From positions 1 to 64,000 of the forward strand of contig DAOTUD010000094.1 in the NCBI GenBank assembly GCA_034437275.1: a stretch of DNA of 64,000 nucleotides, in the 5' to 3' direction. The notes beneath the pieces are model-generated. The model worked only from the letters and a program-made list of their open reading frames with translations. It did not search any database and was not told the origin of the DNA. Both the position numbers and the translations under genes were made by a program. This stretch comes from TC-15 sp034437275 (GTDB taxonomy: Bacteria; Chloroflexota; Anaerolineae; Aggregatilineales; Aggregatilineaceae). This document shows, one piece after another, positions 52,801-60,599 of the stretch (positions within the stretch are counted from its first letter, which is position 1; every line of letters begins with the position of its first letter).

Positions 52801-53913
52801 TCACCAAACCAGCAGGGGCGTACCATCCTGGACTGCGCCCCTATTGTGTTTCTGTTGTGTTTCTGTTTCCCACGCCGCCAGCAGCGTATAGCTGGCGGTG
52901 GTGTCTTGAAAGAGCGCATCCCCCACGCGCACGGCATACACACCATCGGCGGGCATCGCCAGCAGCACGCTGATCGCGCGGGTGGCGTCGCCCTCGTTGA
53001 TGTACAGCGTTTGCGTGCGGTCCAGCGTGGTGATCTCCAGCGCGGGCGCGATCACGTCCGCCTCGGCGCGCACGGTGACCCGCACCTGATCGCCTCGTGC
53101 AGCCCGCAGGTAGTGCCATTGGGCGTGCGTATCTCCGCCCAGCACGCCGCTTTGCGGCTCCCCATCGGCCAGCAGCTCGACTTTTGACGGGGTCAGCGTG
53201 AGTTCGTAGGGGCCGCCGGTGCCCTCGGAGTTCCAACTGACCACGATCACATACGCCGCGCCGGAGTCGGGCACGAACGGGTCGAGCGTGGCCCCCCTCT
53301 GGTACTCGGTGCTGATGATCAGGTCGTCCGGGCCATAGATCGACAGGTGCGGGTCGCTGTAGCGCAGGTCGTCCTGCACATCGACGCGCAGCAGATCGCC
53401 GGCGGCGTCCGGGTCGGCCACGAACAGGAAATAGTTGTTGGGCTGGCTGCTGTTGACGACACCGACCAGCGGCTTGCCGGGGGTGATGGTGGGGATCGTG
53501 CTCAGGTACATCACTTGCAGCGTGTAATCGCCAGTCCCGCTGTAGCGCGCGGCAGCGACGGTATACGAGCCGGTGGCGGGCAGTTCAAAGGGGCCGATGC
53601 GCGAGTTTAGCCCTTCGCCGCCGTCGTCGTCGGTGACCAGGGTAGCCCCCTGGCTGTCGCGTAGTGTCAGGTAGGTGTCCAGATCGTTCGGTTCGCTGGC
53701 GCGCATATCGATCAACACCAGGTCCCCGGCCTGCCCGTCGAAGCGCCACAGGTCTTCGGGGCTGTTGCTGCTGAGCCGCCCGCGCACGGTCTGCCCGTAG
53801 GCGAGGCGGTCGGGTGCGCCCTGCTGGGGTGGGGCGGCCTGCGCGATGCTCACCGCCAGCAGCAAGCCTGCGCTGAGCAGTCCCCACCAGACAAAACGAC
53901 GATGTGCGGTCAT
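52801..53913 (-). CDS. Secreted protein with pre-peptidase C-terminal (PPC) domains
   Basis: A 370-residue exported protein. A signal peptide (GLLSAGLLLAVSIAQAAP) precedes beta-rich modules: LAYGQTVRGRLSSNSPEDLWRFDGQAGDLV and LLADGEPQSGVLGGDTHAQWHYLRAARGDQV (in short stretches), typical of PPC domains. No catalytic domain is visible, so it is probably a surface or adhesion-like protein. The last about 14 codons lie within a copy of the GGGGCGTA palindrome (52813-52842), suggesting a repeat-derived C-terminus. Start with AAGGAGTGG upstream. Confidence 0.8.
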   Translation of the reverse strand: MTAHRRFVWWGLLSAGLLLAVSIAQAAPPQQGAPDRLAYGQTVRGRLSSNSPEDLWRFDGQAGDLVLIDMRASEPNDLDTYLTLRDSQGATLVTDDDGGEGLNSRIGPFELPATGSYTVAAARYSGTGDYTLQVMYLSTIPTITPGKPLVGVVNSSQPNNYFLFVADPDAAGDLLRVDVQDDLRYSDPHLSIYGPDDLIISTEYQRGATLDPFVPDSGAAYVIVVSWNSEGTGGPYELTLTPSKVELLADGEPQSGVLGGDTHAQWHYLRAARGDQVRVTVRAEADVIAPALEITTLDRTQTLYINEGDATRAISVLLAMPADGVYAVRVGDALFQDTTASYTLLAAWETETQQKHNRGAVQDGTPLLVW

Positions 53914-54054
53914 GGATGCCACTCCTTTGGTCCCGGTCGCTGCGTTGATTATACTGGCTGCGCGGCAGAAATGTGAAACTGACTTCAAGCTGACGGTGGG
54001 CGGATATACTTTGTATTGGTTTGTTAATGATTCTGGATAGAAGTCTGCAAAAGA

Positions 54055-54120
54055 TTGCTTTGCCAGACGGGGGCCCGTATACTTAAATAAAGTTGACTTG
54101 TATTAGGGAGATTTTACTAT
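54055..54120 (+). promoter_or_regulatory. Two tandem promoters for the 54.2-kb gene
   Basis: P1: TTGCTT (54055-54060) and TATACT (54078-54083), 17 nt apart. P2: TTGACT (54093-54098) and TACTAT (54115-54120), 16 nt apart. The region 53914-54054 otherwise holds only the promoter region of the divergent PPC gene. Confidence 0.6.
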
Positions 54121-54178
54121 CGACGCAATGCACTGACATTTTTGCTCACGCGGGGCGAATGAGAAAGGATAAGCCGCA

Positions 54179-54619
54179 ATGTCATCGGCGGGAGCCTCCA
54201 GACGCCAGTACGGTCTGTCGACGGACTTGTTTGTCAGTCACAAGGAGAGCGACCAGACGGTGGTGCTGGGTGGTGTCGGGCAAGGTTCGCAGCGCTGGGT
54301 GCATGTGATGACCCGGCGGGCGGCACAGGTGATGTGGTTCAAACTCACCAGCCTGCTGTATCCCGAAAAAGCTGACCTGGTAACAGCCCTGGCAAGCACA
54401 GCCCCACTGCGGGCACCGGCCAACAACAGCGTGACGACCCATGCGGAAGTGGTGCAAAAAGGCAATGGATACTACACCGTGATCGGCTGGGTCCAGCGCA
54501 ATTCCTGGGTGGTGATGCTCGATGAGCTTGATGCGCGCCGGTTGTGGGCGTCACTCGATCTGGCATTGTTTCCAGTTGGTTGGGAGGGACGTGAAACCAA
54601 GCCTAAAAAACTGAACTGA
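54179..54619 (+). CDS. Hypothetical protein
   Basis: A 146-residue protein I do not recognise. It has no signal peptide or transmembrane segment and contains several Trp residues and a mixed alpha/beta pattern (VVLGGVGQGSQRWVHVMTRR; YYTVIGWVQRNSWVVML). An RBS GAAAGGA lies 9 nt before the ATG, and two promoters are upstream, which support a real gene. The 185 bp after it contain poly-T and poly-G runs and no gene. Confidence 0.55.
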   Translation: MSSAGASRRQYGLSTDLFVSHKESDQTVVLGGVGQGSQRWVHVMTRRAAQVMWFKLTSLLYPEKADLVTALASTAPLRAPANNSVTTHAEVVQKGNGYYTVIGWVQRNSWVVMLDELDARRLWASLDLALFPVGWEGRETKPKKLN

Positions 54620-54804
54620 ACGTACTATCATACATTCTCATCTTCATTGGAATCATCAATTCCACATTGACGCGAGCAGCATTCATCTCTGGATGTTGTT
54701 CGTGTTTTTTTTGGGGGGGGCGGGTTCCGGCGTGTTGTCAATTTTCCGGTTCCGTACTACCATCCGGTTATGAGTCGACGGCGTTCTAACTGGAGGAGTC
54801 TGGC

Positions 54805-56628
54805 ATGGCGACACCTTACGACGGCAAAGTAGCGATCTGGCACTGGAAGGGCGATTCCATTGCCGAAGAGACAGTCGAAGACGTAGTGAGCACCTTGCAA
54901 AAGTGGGCACCTGCCGTCAAGCAGGTGTGGGTCAAGACCAGCGATGGCGAGTACTGGCAGGGGCAGTTCGATTCCGACCGCGACCTGGCGATCGACGGCG
55001 TCGCCAGCGTGGACAAATGGGTGCGCATCCTGGAGGCCAACGGGATGGAGTTCCACGCCTGGGCGGTGGTCAAGGGCGAGAACGTCACCGCAGAGGCCGA
55101 CCGCATCATCGAGGTGTGCAACCGGTCCGGCGTGCGCTCGATGGTGCTGGACGTGGAGCCGTATTCGGGCTTCTGGCAGGTCGGGCCGGACGAGGTGCGC
55201 CCGCTGATGACGCGCATCCGGCGCGGGGTAGGGGGGCGCTTCCATATCGGCATGGCGGTCGACCCGCGTCCCCAGCACAAGCCGCGTATTTTCCCCGAGG
55301 AGTGGCGGCCCTTCGTCAACAGCGTGCATTTGCAGCTTTACTGGAACACCTTCCAGCGCGACATGGAGGAGGTGCTCGACGAAGGCTTCGCCACCTGGCA
55401 GGATTACGGGCTGCCGTTATTCCCGGTGCTGCCGGGCAGCGCCCCGGTGCGCGAGATCAACGACGCGCGCGAAGTGGCCGTCAGGCGGCACAAGGCGACC
55501 GGCATCAGTTGGTGGCGCTTCGGCGTGATCGGCCCGGTCGAGTTCCCCGCGATCAATCACACGGTGTCGGACGTGGACGAAGACGACGACCAGCCGCCCG
55601 CGTCCCAGGGGCGCTACGGGATCGAGGTGGTCGTCACGCCGGATAGCCCGCGTTACCACGACGGCGTGCACGACGATCAGGACCCGGACGACGTGTTCGA
55701 GACGTTCCGCAGCACATGGGGCTGGACCACCAAGTATAAGAACACGATGCAGAACAGCAGCTCCGTCTGGGCGCGCTGGGACCCCCAACTGGTCGCCAGC
55801 GGCTGGTACGAGGTATCCGCATTTGTCCCGGCCCGGCATGCCACCACCGACCGCGCGCGCTTCAAGCTGCACGGTGTGCTGGATCACTCCGGCGAGCTTG
55901 AAATCCCGGTGCGCCAGTCCAGCTACTCGAATTTGTGGGTTCCGCTGGGCGTGTTCCAGTTCGATGCCAACAACGCGCGGGCCGGGGTGGTGTTCCTGAA
56001 CGACCTGACCGGCGAGGTCGACGAGGAGATCGCCTTCGACGCGCTGCGCTGGCGGCAGATCGTCGGGATCGTGCCCTCCGACAAATACCTGGCCGACGGC
56101 TACGACAGCCCGGTCGGCACGGCGTCGGAACGGCGCAGCGACCAGGTGTGGCCCGGCGACTGGTTCGACGCGACCGGTTTCGACGTGCTCTACCGCAACG
56201 GGTCGGCCTACCACACCGGGACCGATCTCAACATGAACGAGCCGTACTGGGACGCGGACGCTCACTCGCCGGTGTATGCCTCAGCCAGCGGGATCGTCAC
56301 CTTCGCCGACCGGCTGCCCGGCTGGGGCAACGTGATCGTGATCCGGCACGACCCGCTGATCACGACCGGGCAGGTGATTTACGGGCGTTACGCGCACGTC
56401 GAGGACATCGAGGTCAGCGTCGGGGATCGCGTGGTGCGCGGGCAGCGCATCAGCAAGGTGGGGGATGCGGGCGGCATCTTCGCCTATCACCTGCACTTCG
56501 ACCTGAGTCCGACCGACATTCTCGCCAGCCAGCCCTGGCACTGGCCCAAGCTCAACCGGGCCAACCTGCGCGCGAACTATATCGATCCGTTGGAGTTCAT
56601 CCGCGAGCACCGGCCCAAGGATCGCTAG
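54805..56628 (+). CDS. GH-like domain, golvesin-like module and M23 peptidase fusion
   Basis: A 607-residue protein in three parts. The N-terminal about 260 residues look like a TIM-barrel glycosidase-like fold (VWVKTSDGEYW, SMVLDVEPYSGFW, VHLQLYWNTFQRD). Residues about 280-415 resemble a golvesin/xly-type beta-sandwich (DDVFETFRSTWGW). The C-terminus is an M23/LytM peptidase with HTGTD (about 470) and HLHFD (about 561). These suggest peptidoglycan cleavage, yet no signal peptide is visible. RBS GGAGG. Its TAG stop coincides with the edge of a MITE-like element. Confidence 0.8.
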   Translation: MATPYDGKVAIWHWKGDSIAEETVEDVVSTLQKWAPAVKQVWVKTSDGEYWQGQFDSDRDLAIDGVASVDKWVRILEANGMEFHAWAVVKGENVTAEADRIIEVCNRSGVRSMVLDVEPYSGFWQVGPDEVRPLMTRIRRGVGGRFHIGMAVDPRPQHKPRIFPEEWRPFVNSVHLQLYWNTFQRDMEEVLDEGFATWQDYGLPLFPVLPGSAPVREINDAREVAVRRHKATGISWWRFGVIGPVEFPAINHTVSDVDEDDDQPPASQGRYGIEVVVTPDSPRYHDGVHDDQDPDDVFETFRSTWGWTTKYKNTMQNSSSVWARWDPQLVASGWYEVSAFVPARHATTDRARFKLHGVLDHSGELEIPVRQSSYSNLWVPLGVFQFDANNARAGVVFLNDLTGEVDEEIAFDALRWRQIVGIVPSDKYLADGYDSPVGTASERRSDQVWPGDWFDATGFDVLYRNGSAYHTGTDLNMNEPYWDADAHSPVYASASGIVTFADRLPGWGNVIVIRHDPLITTGQVIYGRYAHVEDIEVSVGDRVVRGQRISKVGDAGGIFAYHLHFDLSPTDILASQPWHWPKLNRANLRANYIDPLEFIREHRPKDR

Positions 56629-56794
56629 AGGCTGTTATGCACTTTTTACCCCTATCCCCCGACCCCTTTCCCCGCACGCGGAGAAAGGGGGGAGGCGCAA
56701 GTCCCTCTCCGTTTACGGGGAGGGATTTAGGCAGGGGTAAAACTTACGGGGAAAAATCTACTGTAAACAGCCTGCGTAAGTTCATGACATGCTC
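56626..56794. repeat. MITE-like element, copy 1
   Basis: About 168 bp, very similar to 60364-60533. The ends are imperfect inverted repeats, TAGAGgcTGTTATGcACTT at the left and its near complement at the right (GTTCATGACATGCTC). Internal palindromes include CCCTCTCCGTTTACGGGGAGGG-like segments. No gene. It abuts the stop codon of the preceding gene. Confidence 0.75.
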
Positions 56795-56886
56795 GAGGCG
56801 CGGGTGGCGTAATTTATCGACGTGCGATAGGGGGGTGCCGGAGAGCCGGCAGCCCCTGCCTGTATAGGCCGCAGAAAGGAGGCAGC

Positions 56887-57702
56887 GTGACCGATATCCG
56901 CACCGATCGCTGGCAGTTGGGGACCGCCCACAACCTGTCGGCAGTGCTCGCCCTGGACAGCGCGGTGCGCGCGTTGATCGTGTTCGGATCGGCGGCCAGC
57001 CGTCCGGCGGCGCGGCTCGATGGTTGGAGCGACCTGGACCTGCTGGTCGTCGTCAAAGACGGGGCGACCGACCGCTTCGTGTCGTCGCTGGATTGGCTGG
57101 AGCCGCTGGGCGGCATCTTCGCGTGGGAGCACCACCCGCGCCCGTTCCGGCATACGCTGCGCGTGTGCCTGGACGATTTCCGCCGCCTGGACCTGGTCAT
57201 CGCCGACGAGAACGCCGTCGAACAGCTCAGCGAGTGGGCGCGCGTGCCGTTCGTCGGGCAAAAGCGTGTGCTGTTCTCCAGCTCGACCGAGGTCGACAAG
57301 ATGCTGATGCGCCCGTCGCTGCCGCTGGTCAGTGCCCGGCCTTCGCCCACCGATTTCGCGCAGATGGCCAACACGTTCTGGTTCAAAGGCGCGAAGGCGG
57401 TCGAACGGGTGGTGCGCGGCGATCTGCTGGTCGGGTTGCATCTCAGCCTGGACCAGGTGCGCGACTGTCTGGCGCTGGGTATGATGCTGCGCGAGCGCGA
57501 AGGCACGGCGGACGCGGCGGTACTCGACCAGTTGCACGGGGCAGCCCGGCCCTTTACCCCGCTGGACATCCTCGACAGCCTGGAACACAGCGCCCATGCC
57601 TTCGATGCGCTGGCCGAGGCGTGGTCGCCGGTGTACTGGCCGCGCACCGGCAGCCTCCAGGCCTGGATCGCGGCGGCGCGGGCGGCGCTGGCGGCGGGCT
57701 AG
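56887..57702 (+). CDS. Nucleotidyltransferase-fold protein, aminoglycoside adenylyltransferase-like
   Basis: A 271-residue protein with the minimal nucleotidyltransferase motif: GSAAS (34-38) followed by WSDLDLLVV, giving the two metal-binding Asp at 49 and 51, and RLDLVIADE containing the third acidic position. It resembles ANT(6)-type streptomycin adenylyltransferases but is too divergent to assign a drug or substrate. Start GTG 56887 with AAAGGAGG upstream. It sits between a MITE copy and the FHA genes. Confidence 0.75.
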   Translation: MTDIRTDRWQLGTAHNLSAVLALDSAVRALIVFGSAASRPAARLDGWSDLDLLVVVKDGATDRFVSSLDWLEPLGGIFAWEHHPRPFRHTLRVCLDDFRRLDLVIADENAVEQLSEWARVPFVGQKRVLFSSSTEVDKMLMRPSLPLVSARPSPTDFAQMANTFWFKGAKAVERVVRGDLLVGLHLSLDQVRDCLALGMMLREREGTADAAVLDQLHGAARPFTPLDILDSLEHSAHAFDALAEAWSPVYWPRTGSLQAWIAAARAALAAG

Positions 57703-57754
57703 CGCCGTATGCCTGCCGTACCCCGGGCGTTGCATGATCCCCGGGACCTCCTGG

Positions 57755-57767
57755 TATAATCTCCGAT
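57755..57767 (+). promoter_or_regulatory. Leaderless-type promoter of the FHA gene pair
   Basis: TATAAT (57755-57760) is followed by exactly 7 nt and the ATG at 57768; a TTGCAT lies 19 nt upstream of the -10 box. Confidence 0.6.
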
Positions 57768-58559
57768 ATGAACGATAATCAACTGTCACGTTTTGAAGCC
57801 CGGGTGCGGGCGCTGGTCGAAGGGAGCTTCGCGCGCCTGTTCGCCGGGCGCATTCAGCCCAGCGAAGTCGCGCACCGTCTCGCCCATGCGATGGGCGCAC
57901 ATGCCTTGCCGCGTGCCGGTGGCGTGCAGGCGGCCCCAGCGCATTACGTCGTGCGGCTGCACCCCGACGATCACGCGGCGCTGCTGGCTCGCCAACCGGC
58001 CCTGGCCGCGATCCTGGCCCAGCACGTGCTGGCGCTGGCACAGGAGGCCGGGCTGGTATTGGACGCGCCACCGGAGGTCGAGCTGGTCGCGGTGGGTGAT
58101 GTCCCGCTGCATGGGATCGCGGTGGTGGCGGATGCCAGCGCGCCGGACGCCGAACCGACGCACGCGATGGCACCGGTCGCTGATGCTCCGCGCCCCGACC
58201 GGCTGCCGGAGGTGTTTCTGCTGGTGGATGGCAGCCGCTATGTGCCGCTCGACCGCCCGGTGATCAACGTGGGGCGGCGGCGCGATAACACCATCGTGCT
58301 CGACGATCCGCGCGTCAGCCGGCACCATGCCCAGCTGCGCTTTCGACAGGGCGCGTTTGTGGTGTACGATCTGGGCAGCAGCGGCGGTACGTATGTCAAT
58401 GGTGCGCGCGTCACCGAATGCGTGCTGCAACCGGGCGACGTGATCGCGTTGGGCGGGGTGCAGGTGGTGTACGTCGTGGAGGACAGCACCACCGGCCAGC
58501 TGCCGTCTGGCGGCGATACGCGCGTCGGGCTGGACCGGGTCGAGGATGATATAACGTGA
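57768..58559 (+). CDS. FhaA-like protein: DUF3662 plus FHA domain
   Basis: A 263-residue protein. The N-terminal DUF3662 region (about 1-110: LVEGSFARLFAGRIQPSEVAHRL) matches actinobacterial FhaA. A linker follows, then an FHA domain (about 165-240) with the phosphothreonine-binding residues GRRRDNTIVLDDPRVSRHHAQL and SSGGTYVNGARV. It binds phosphothreonine peptides in Ser/Thr kinase signalling. No kinase or phosphatase gene is nearby. It overlaps the next FHA gene by 4 bp (GTGA). Confidence 0.9.
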   Translation: MNDNQLSRFEARVRALVEGSFARLFAGRIQPSEVAHRLAHAMGAHALPRAGGVQAAPAHYVVRLHPDDHAALLARQPALAAILAQHVLALAQEAGLVLDAPPEVELVAVGDVPLHGIAVVADASAPDAEPTHAMAPVADAPRPDRLPEVFLLVDGSRYVPLDRPVINVGRRRDNTIVLDDPRVSRHHAQLRFRQGAFVVYDLGSSGGTYVNGARVTECVLQPGDVIALGGVQVVYVVEDSTTGQLPSGGDTRVGLDRVEDDIT

Positions 58560-58993
58560 GTACGGAACTGCTGCTGTTGGCGCTGCGCGTGGCGGCGGCC
58601 CTGCTGCTGCTTGGCTTCCTGGGCGCGGTGGTGATTGTCGTGTGGCGTGACTACCGGGCGGCGGCGGTGGTCGTGGCGGCCAGTTCGCGCCAGCGCGGGC
58701 GGTTGGTCGTCGTCGCGGCGGCGAATGGGGCGGTCGAAAACGGGGGCAGCTTCCCGCTGCTGCCATTGACCAGCCTGGGGCGCGCCCCGACCAACACCGT
58801 CGTGCTGCACGATTCGTTTTGCAGCCAGGAGCACGCCCTCGTGACGCAGCGCGGCGGCCAGTGGTGGCTGGAGGATCGCCACAGCAGCAATGGCACGCGC
58901 CTGAACGGGGACCCGGTGCGCGAGCCGGTGGTCCTGTCTTCGGGCGATGTGATCGGGGTCGGGCAGGTGGAATTGAAGATCGAGTTAGAGTGA
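58556..58993 (+). CDS. Membrane-anchored FHA-domain protein
   Basis: A 145-residue protein with one N-terminal transmembrane segment (about 4-27, LLLALRVAAALLLLGFLGAV) and an FHA domain (about 62-142: LGRAPTNTVVLHDSFCSQEHAL and HSSNGTRLNGDPV). Like FhaB/FipA-type proteins it would place a phosphothreonine reader at the membrane. Start GTG 58556 overlaps the preceding stop. The pair is likely coexpressed from the leaderless promoter. Confidence 0.9.
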   Translation: MSTELLLLALRVAAALLLLGFLGAVVIVVWRDYRAAAVVVAASSRQRGRLVVVAAANGAVENGGSFPLLPLTSLGRAPTNTVVLHDSFCSQEHALVTQRGGQWWLEDRHSSNGTRLNGDPVREPVVLSSGDVIGVGQVELKIELE

Positions 58994-59039
58994 TTTAGAC
59001 AGCATGTGATGGCTTTTGGTTTGAGAGGAGCAACATATT

Positions 59040-59531
59040 TTGGCTGGAAACGATATTACACGGTCAGCATATTCCCAAATCACCCTCCGCTTGTTTACCC
59101 CCGCCGATCTGTCGGACATCACCAAGCTTGACCGGCGCGTATATGGCAGCGGTGCGTATTCGCAGTACGTCTTTCGCCAGTTGTACGACCTGTTCCCGCG
59201 TCTGATCTGGGTCGTGGAGCAGGACAAAATGCTGGTGGCGCACATTTGCGGCGCGGTGTCGCAGGACAACGAGGTCGGCTGGATTCTGAATTTCGCGGTG
59301 CAGGGGCATTTCCGGCGGTTGGGGGTTGGTCGCCGTTTGATGCAGCGCGTCCGCGACGAACTGGTCGCCACCGGCGTGCAGCGCGTCCGGACGACGGTCG
59401 AGCCGGAGAACGCCGCTGCGTTCCGGCTGTGCGAGAAGCTGAATTTTGAGCACGCTGGGGTGGAGGACGACTACTATGGCGATGGCATGGAACGAGCCAT
59501 CATGGAATACACGGTTCCACAGGAGGAATGA
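59040..59531 (+). CDS. GNAT-family N-acetyltransferase
   Basis: A 163-residue RimI-like GNAT. The acetyl-CoA-binding motif A is seen as FRRLGVGRRLMQRV (R/Q-x-x-G-x-G), preceded by ILNFAVQGH, and motif B as VEPENAAAFRLCEKLNF. Substrate unknown. Start TTG 59040 with GAGGAG upstream, which also spaces it properly. It overlaps the SDR gene by 4 bp (ATGA), so the two are probably one operon. Confidence 0.88.
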   Translation: MAGNDITRSAYSQITLRLFTPADLSDITKLDRRVYGSGAYSQYVFRQLYDLFPRLIWVVEQDKMLVAHICGAVSQDNEVGWILNFAVQGHFRRLGVGRRLMQRVRDELVATGVQRVRTTVEPENAAAFRLCEKLNFEHAGVEDDYYGDGMERAIMEYTVPQEE

Positions 59532-60325
59532 GCATGGATGTAGGATTGCACGGGGCCAGAGTCCTCGTCGCGGCCAGCAGCCGGGGCCTGGGCCGGGCGA
59601 CGGCGCGCCGCTTCGCGCTGGAGGGCGCGCACGTGGCGATCAATGGGCGCACGGCGGACGACCTGGCGGCGACGGCGGACGCGCTGCGCCAGGAAAGCGG
59701 CCAGCCGGTGGTCGAGCTGCCGGGCGACCTGACCGATCCCGGCACGGTCGCGCAACTGGTCCAGCAGGCTGCTGATGAGTTGGGCGGGCTGGATATCCTG
59801 GTCACGAACGCCGGGGGGCCGCCGCCGGGCACGTTTGCGACGGTTGGGCTTGCCGCCTGGGAGGAAGCCTTCCAGCTAACCGTGATGAGCGCGGTGCGCC
59901 TGATCCACGCTGCGCTGCCGCTGCTGCGCCAGAGTGAGCGGCCCGCCATCCTGACCATCACCTCCGTCTCGATCAAGCAGCCGGTTGATAACCTGATCCT
60001 GTCCAACAGTGTGCGGATGGCGGTCGGCGGCCTGACGAAATCGCTGGCCGAGGAACTGGGGCCGGCGGGCATCCGCGTCAACAGCATCCTGCCCGGATGG
60101 ACGCGCACCGCGCGCGTCGAGCAGTTGATGCAAGCCAGCGCCGACGCGCAGGATATCAGCGTCGAAGAGGCGATCCAGGCGCGGACAGCGGCGGTGCCGT
60201 TGGGTCGCATGGGCACGCCGGCGGAATTCGGCAACGTGGCCGCATTTTTGTGTTCGCCGGCGGCGGGTTACGTGCACGGCGCGATGATTCCGGTGGATGG
60301 CGGCGCGATCCAGGCCACGCTGTAG
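59528..60325 (+). CDS. SDR-family oxidoreductase
   Basis: A 265-residue classical SDR. N-terminal cofactor motif VAASSRGLGRATARRF replaces the common TGxxxGIG; VTNAGGPPPG follows. The catalytic Tyr-x-x-x-Lys is not seen in the usual place: the segment after TITSVSIKQPVDN reads LILSNSVRMAVGG. That is typical of a divergent SDR subgroup related to 3-oxoacyl-ACP reductase-like proteins lacking Tyr. The substrate is unknown. RBS AGGAGG. Confidence 0.85.
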   Translation: MSMDVGLHGARVLVAASSRGLGRATARRFALEGAHVAINGRTADDLAATADALRQESGQPVVELPGDLTDPGTVAQLVQQAADELGGLDILVTNAGGPPPGTFATVGLAAWEEAFQLTVMSAVRLIHAALPLLRQSERPAILTITSVSIKQPVDNLILSNSVRMAVGGLTKSLAEELGPAGIRVNSILPGWTRTARVEQLMQASADAQDISVEEAIQARTAAVPLGRMGTPAEFGNVAAFLCSPAAGYVHGAMIPVDGGAIQATL

Positions 60326-60363
60326 ACGACGCCGTCCCGATTGGCGGCCTCACAGGCTGTCGT

Positions 60364-60533
60364 TAGAGGCTGTTATGCACTTTTTACCCCTATCCCCCGA
60401 CCCCTTTCCCTTCACGCGGAGAAAGGGGGGAGGCGTAAGTCCCTCTCCGTCTACGGGGAGGGATTTAGGGAGGCGTAAAACTTACGGAAAAAATCCACTG
60501 TAAACAGCCTGCGTAAGTTCATAACACGCTCTA
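60364..60533. repeat. MITE-like element, copy 2
   Basis: About 168 bp, same orientation as copy 1 and nearly identical. Ends: TAGAGGCTGTTATGCACTT at the left and AAGTTCATAACACGCTCTA at the right, forming imperfect terminal inverted repeats. A flanking TA at both sides fits a TA target duplication, as with IS630/mariner-type elements, though copy 1 lacks it on the right. Confidence 0.78.
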
Positions 60534-60586
60534 GCGCCCGGTGGACTCGTCACCGGGCCTTAGTAGCCCTTTTCGGCGTTTCCCAC

Positions 60587-60599
60587 TATACTGCCAGTT
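60587..60599 (+). promoter_or_regulatory. Leaderless-type promoter of the CHAT-STAND gene
   Basis: TATACT (60587-60592) followed by 7 nt and ATG 60600. No clear -35 box and no RBS. Confidence 0.55.

Noticed and set aside
54690..54730. Poly-T followed by poly-G run, considered as a terminator
   Set aside because: There is no stable stem before the T-run. It is a low-complexity stretch between two genes.
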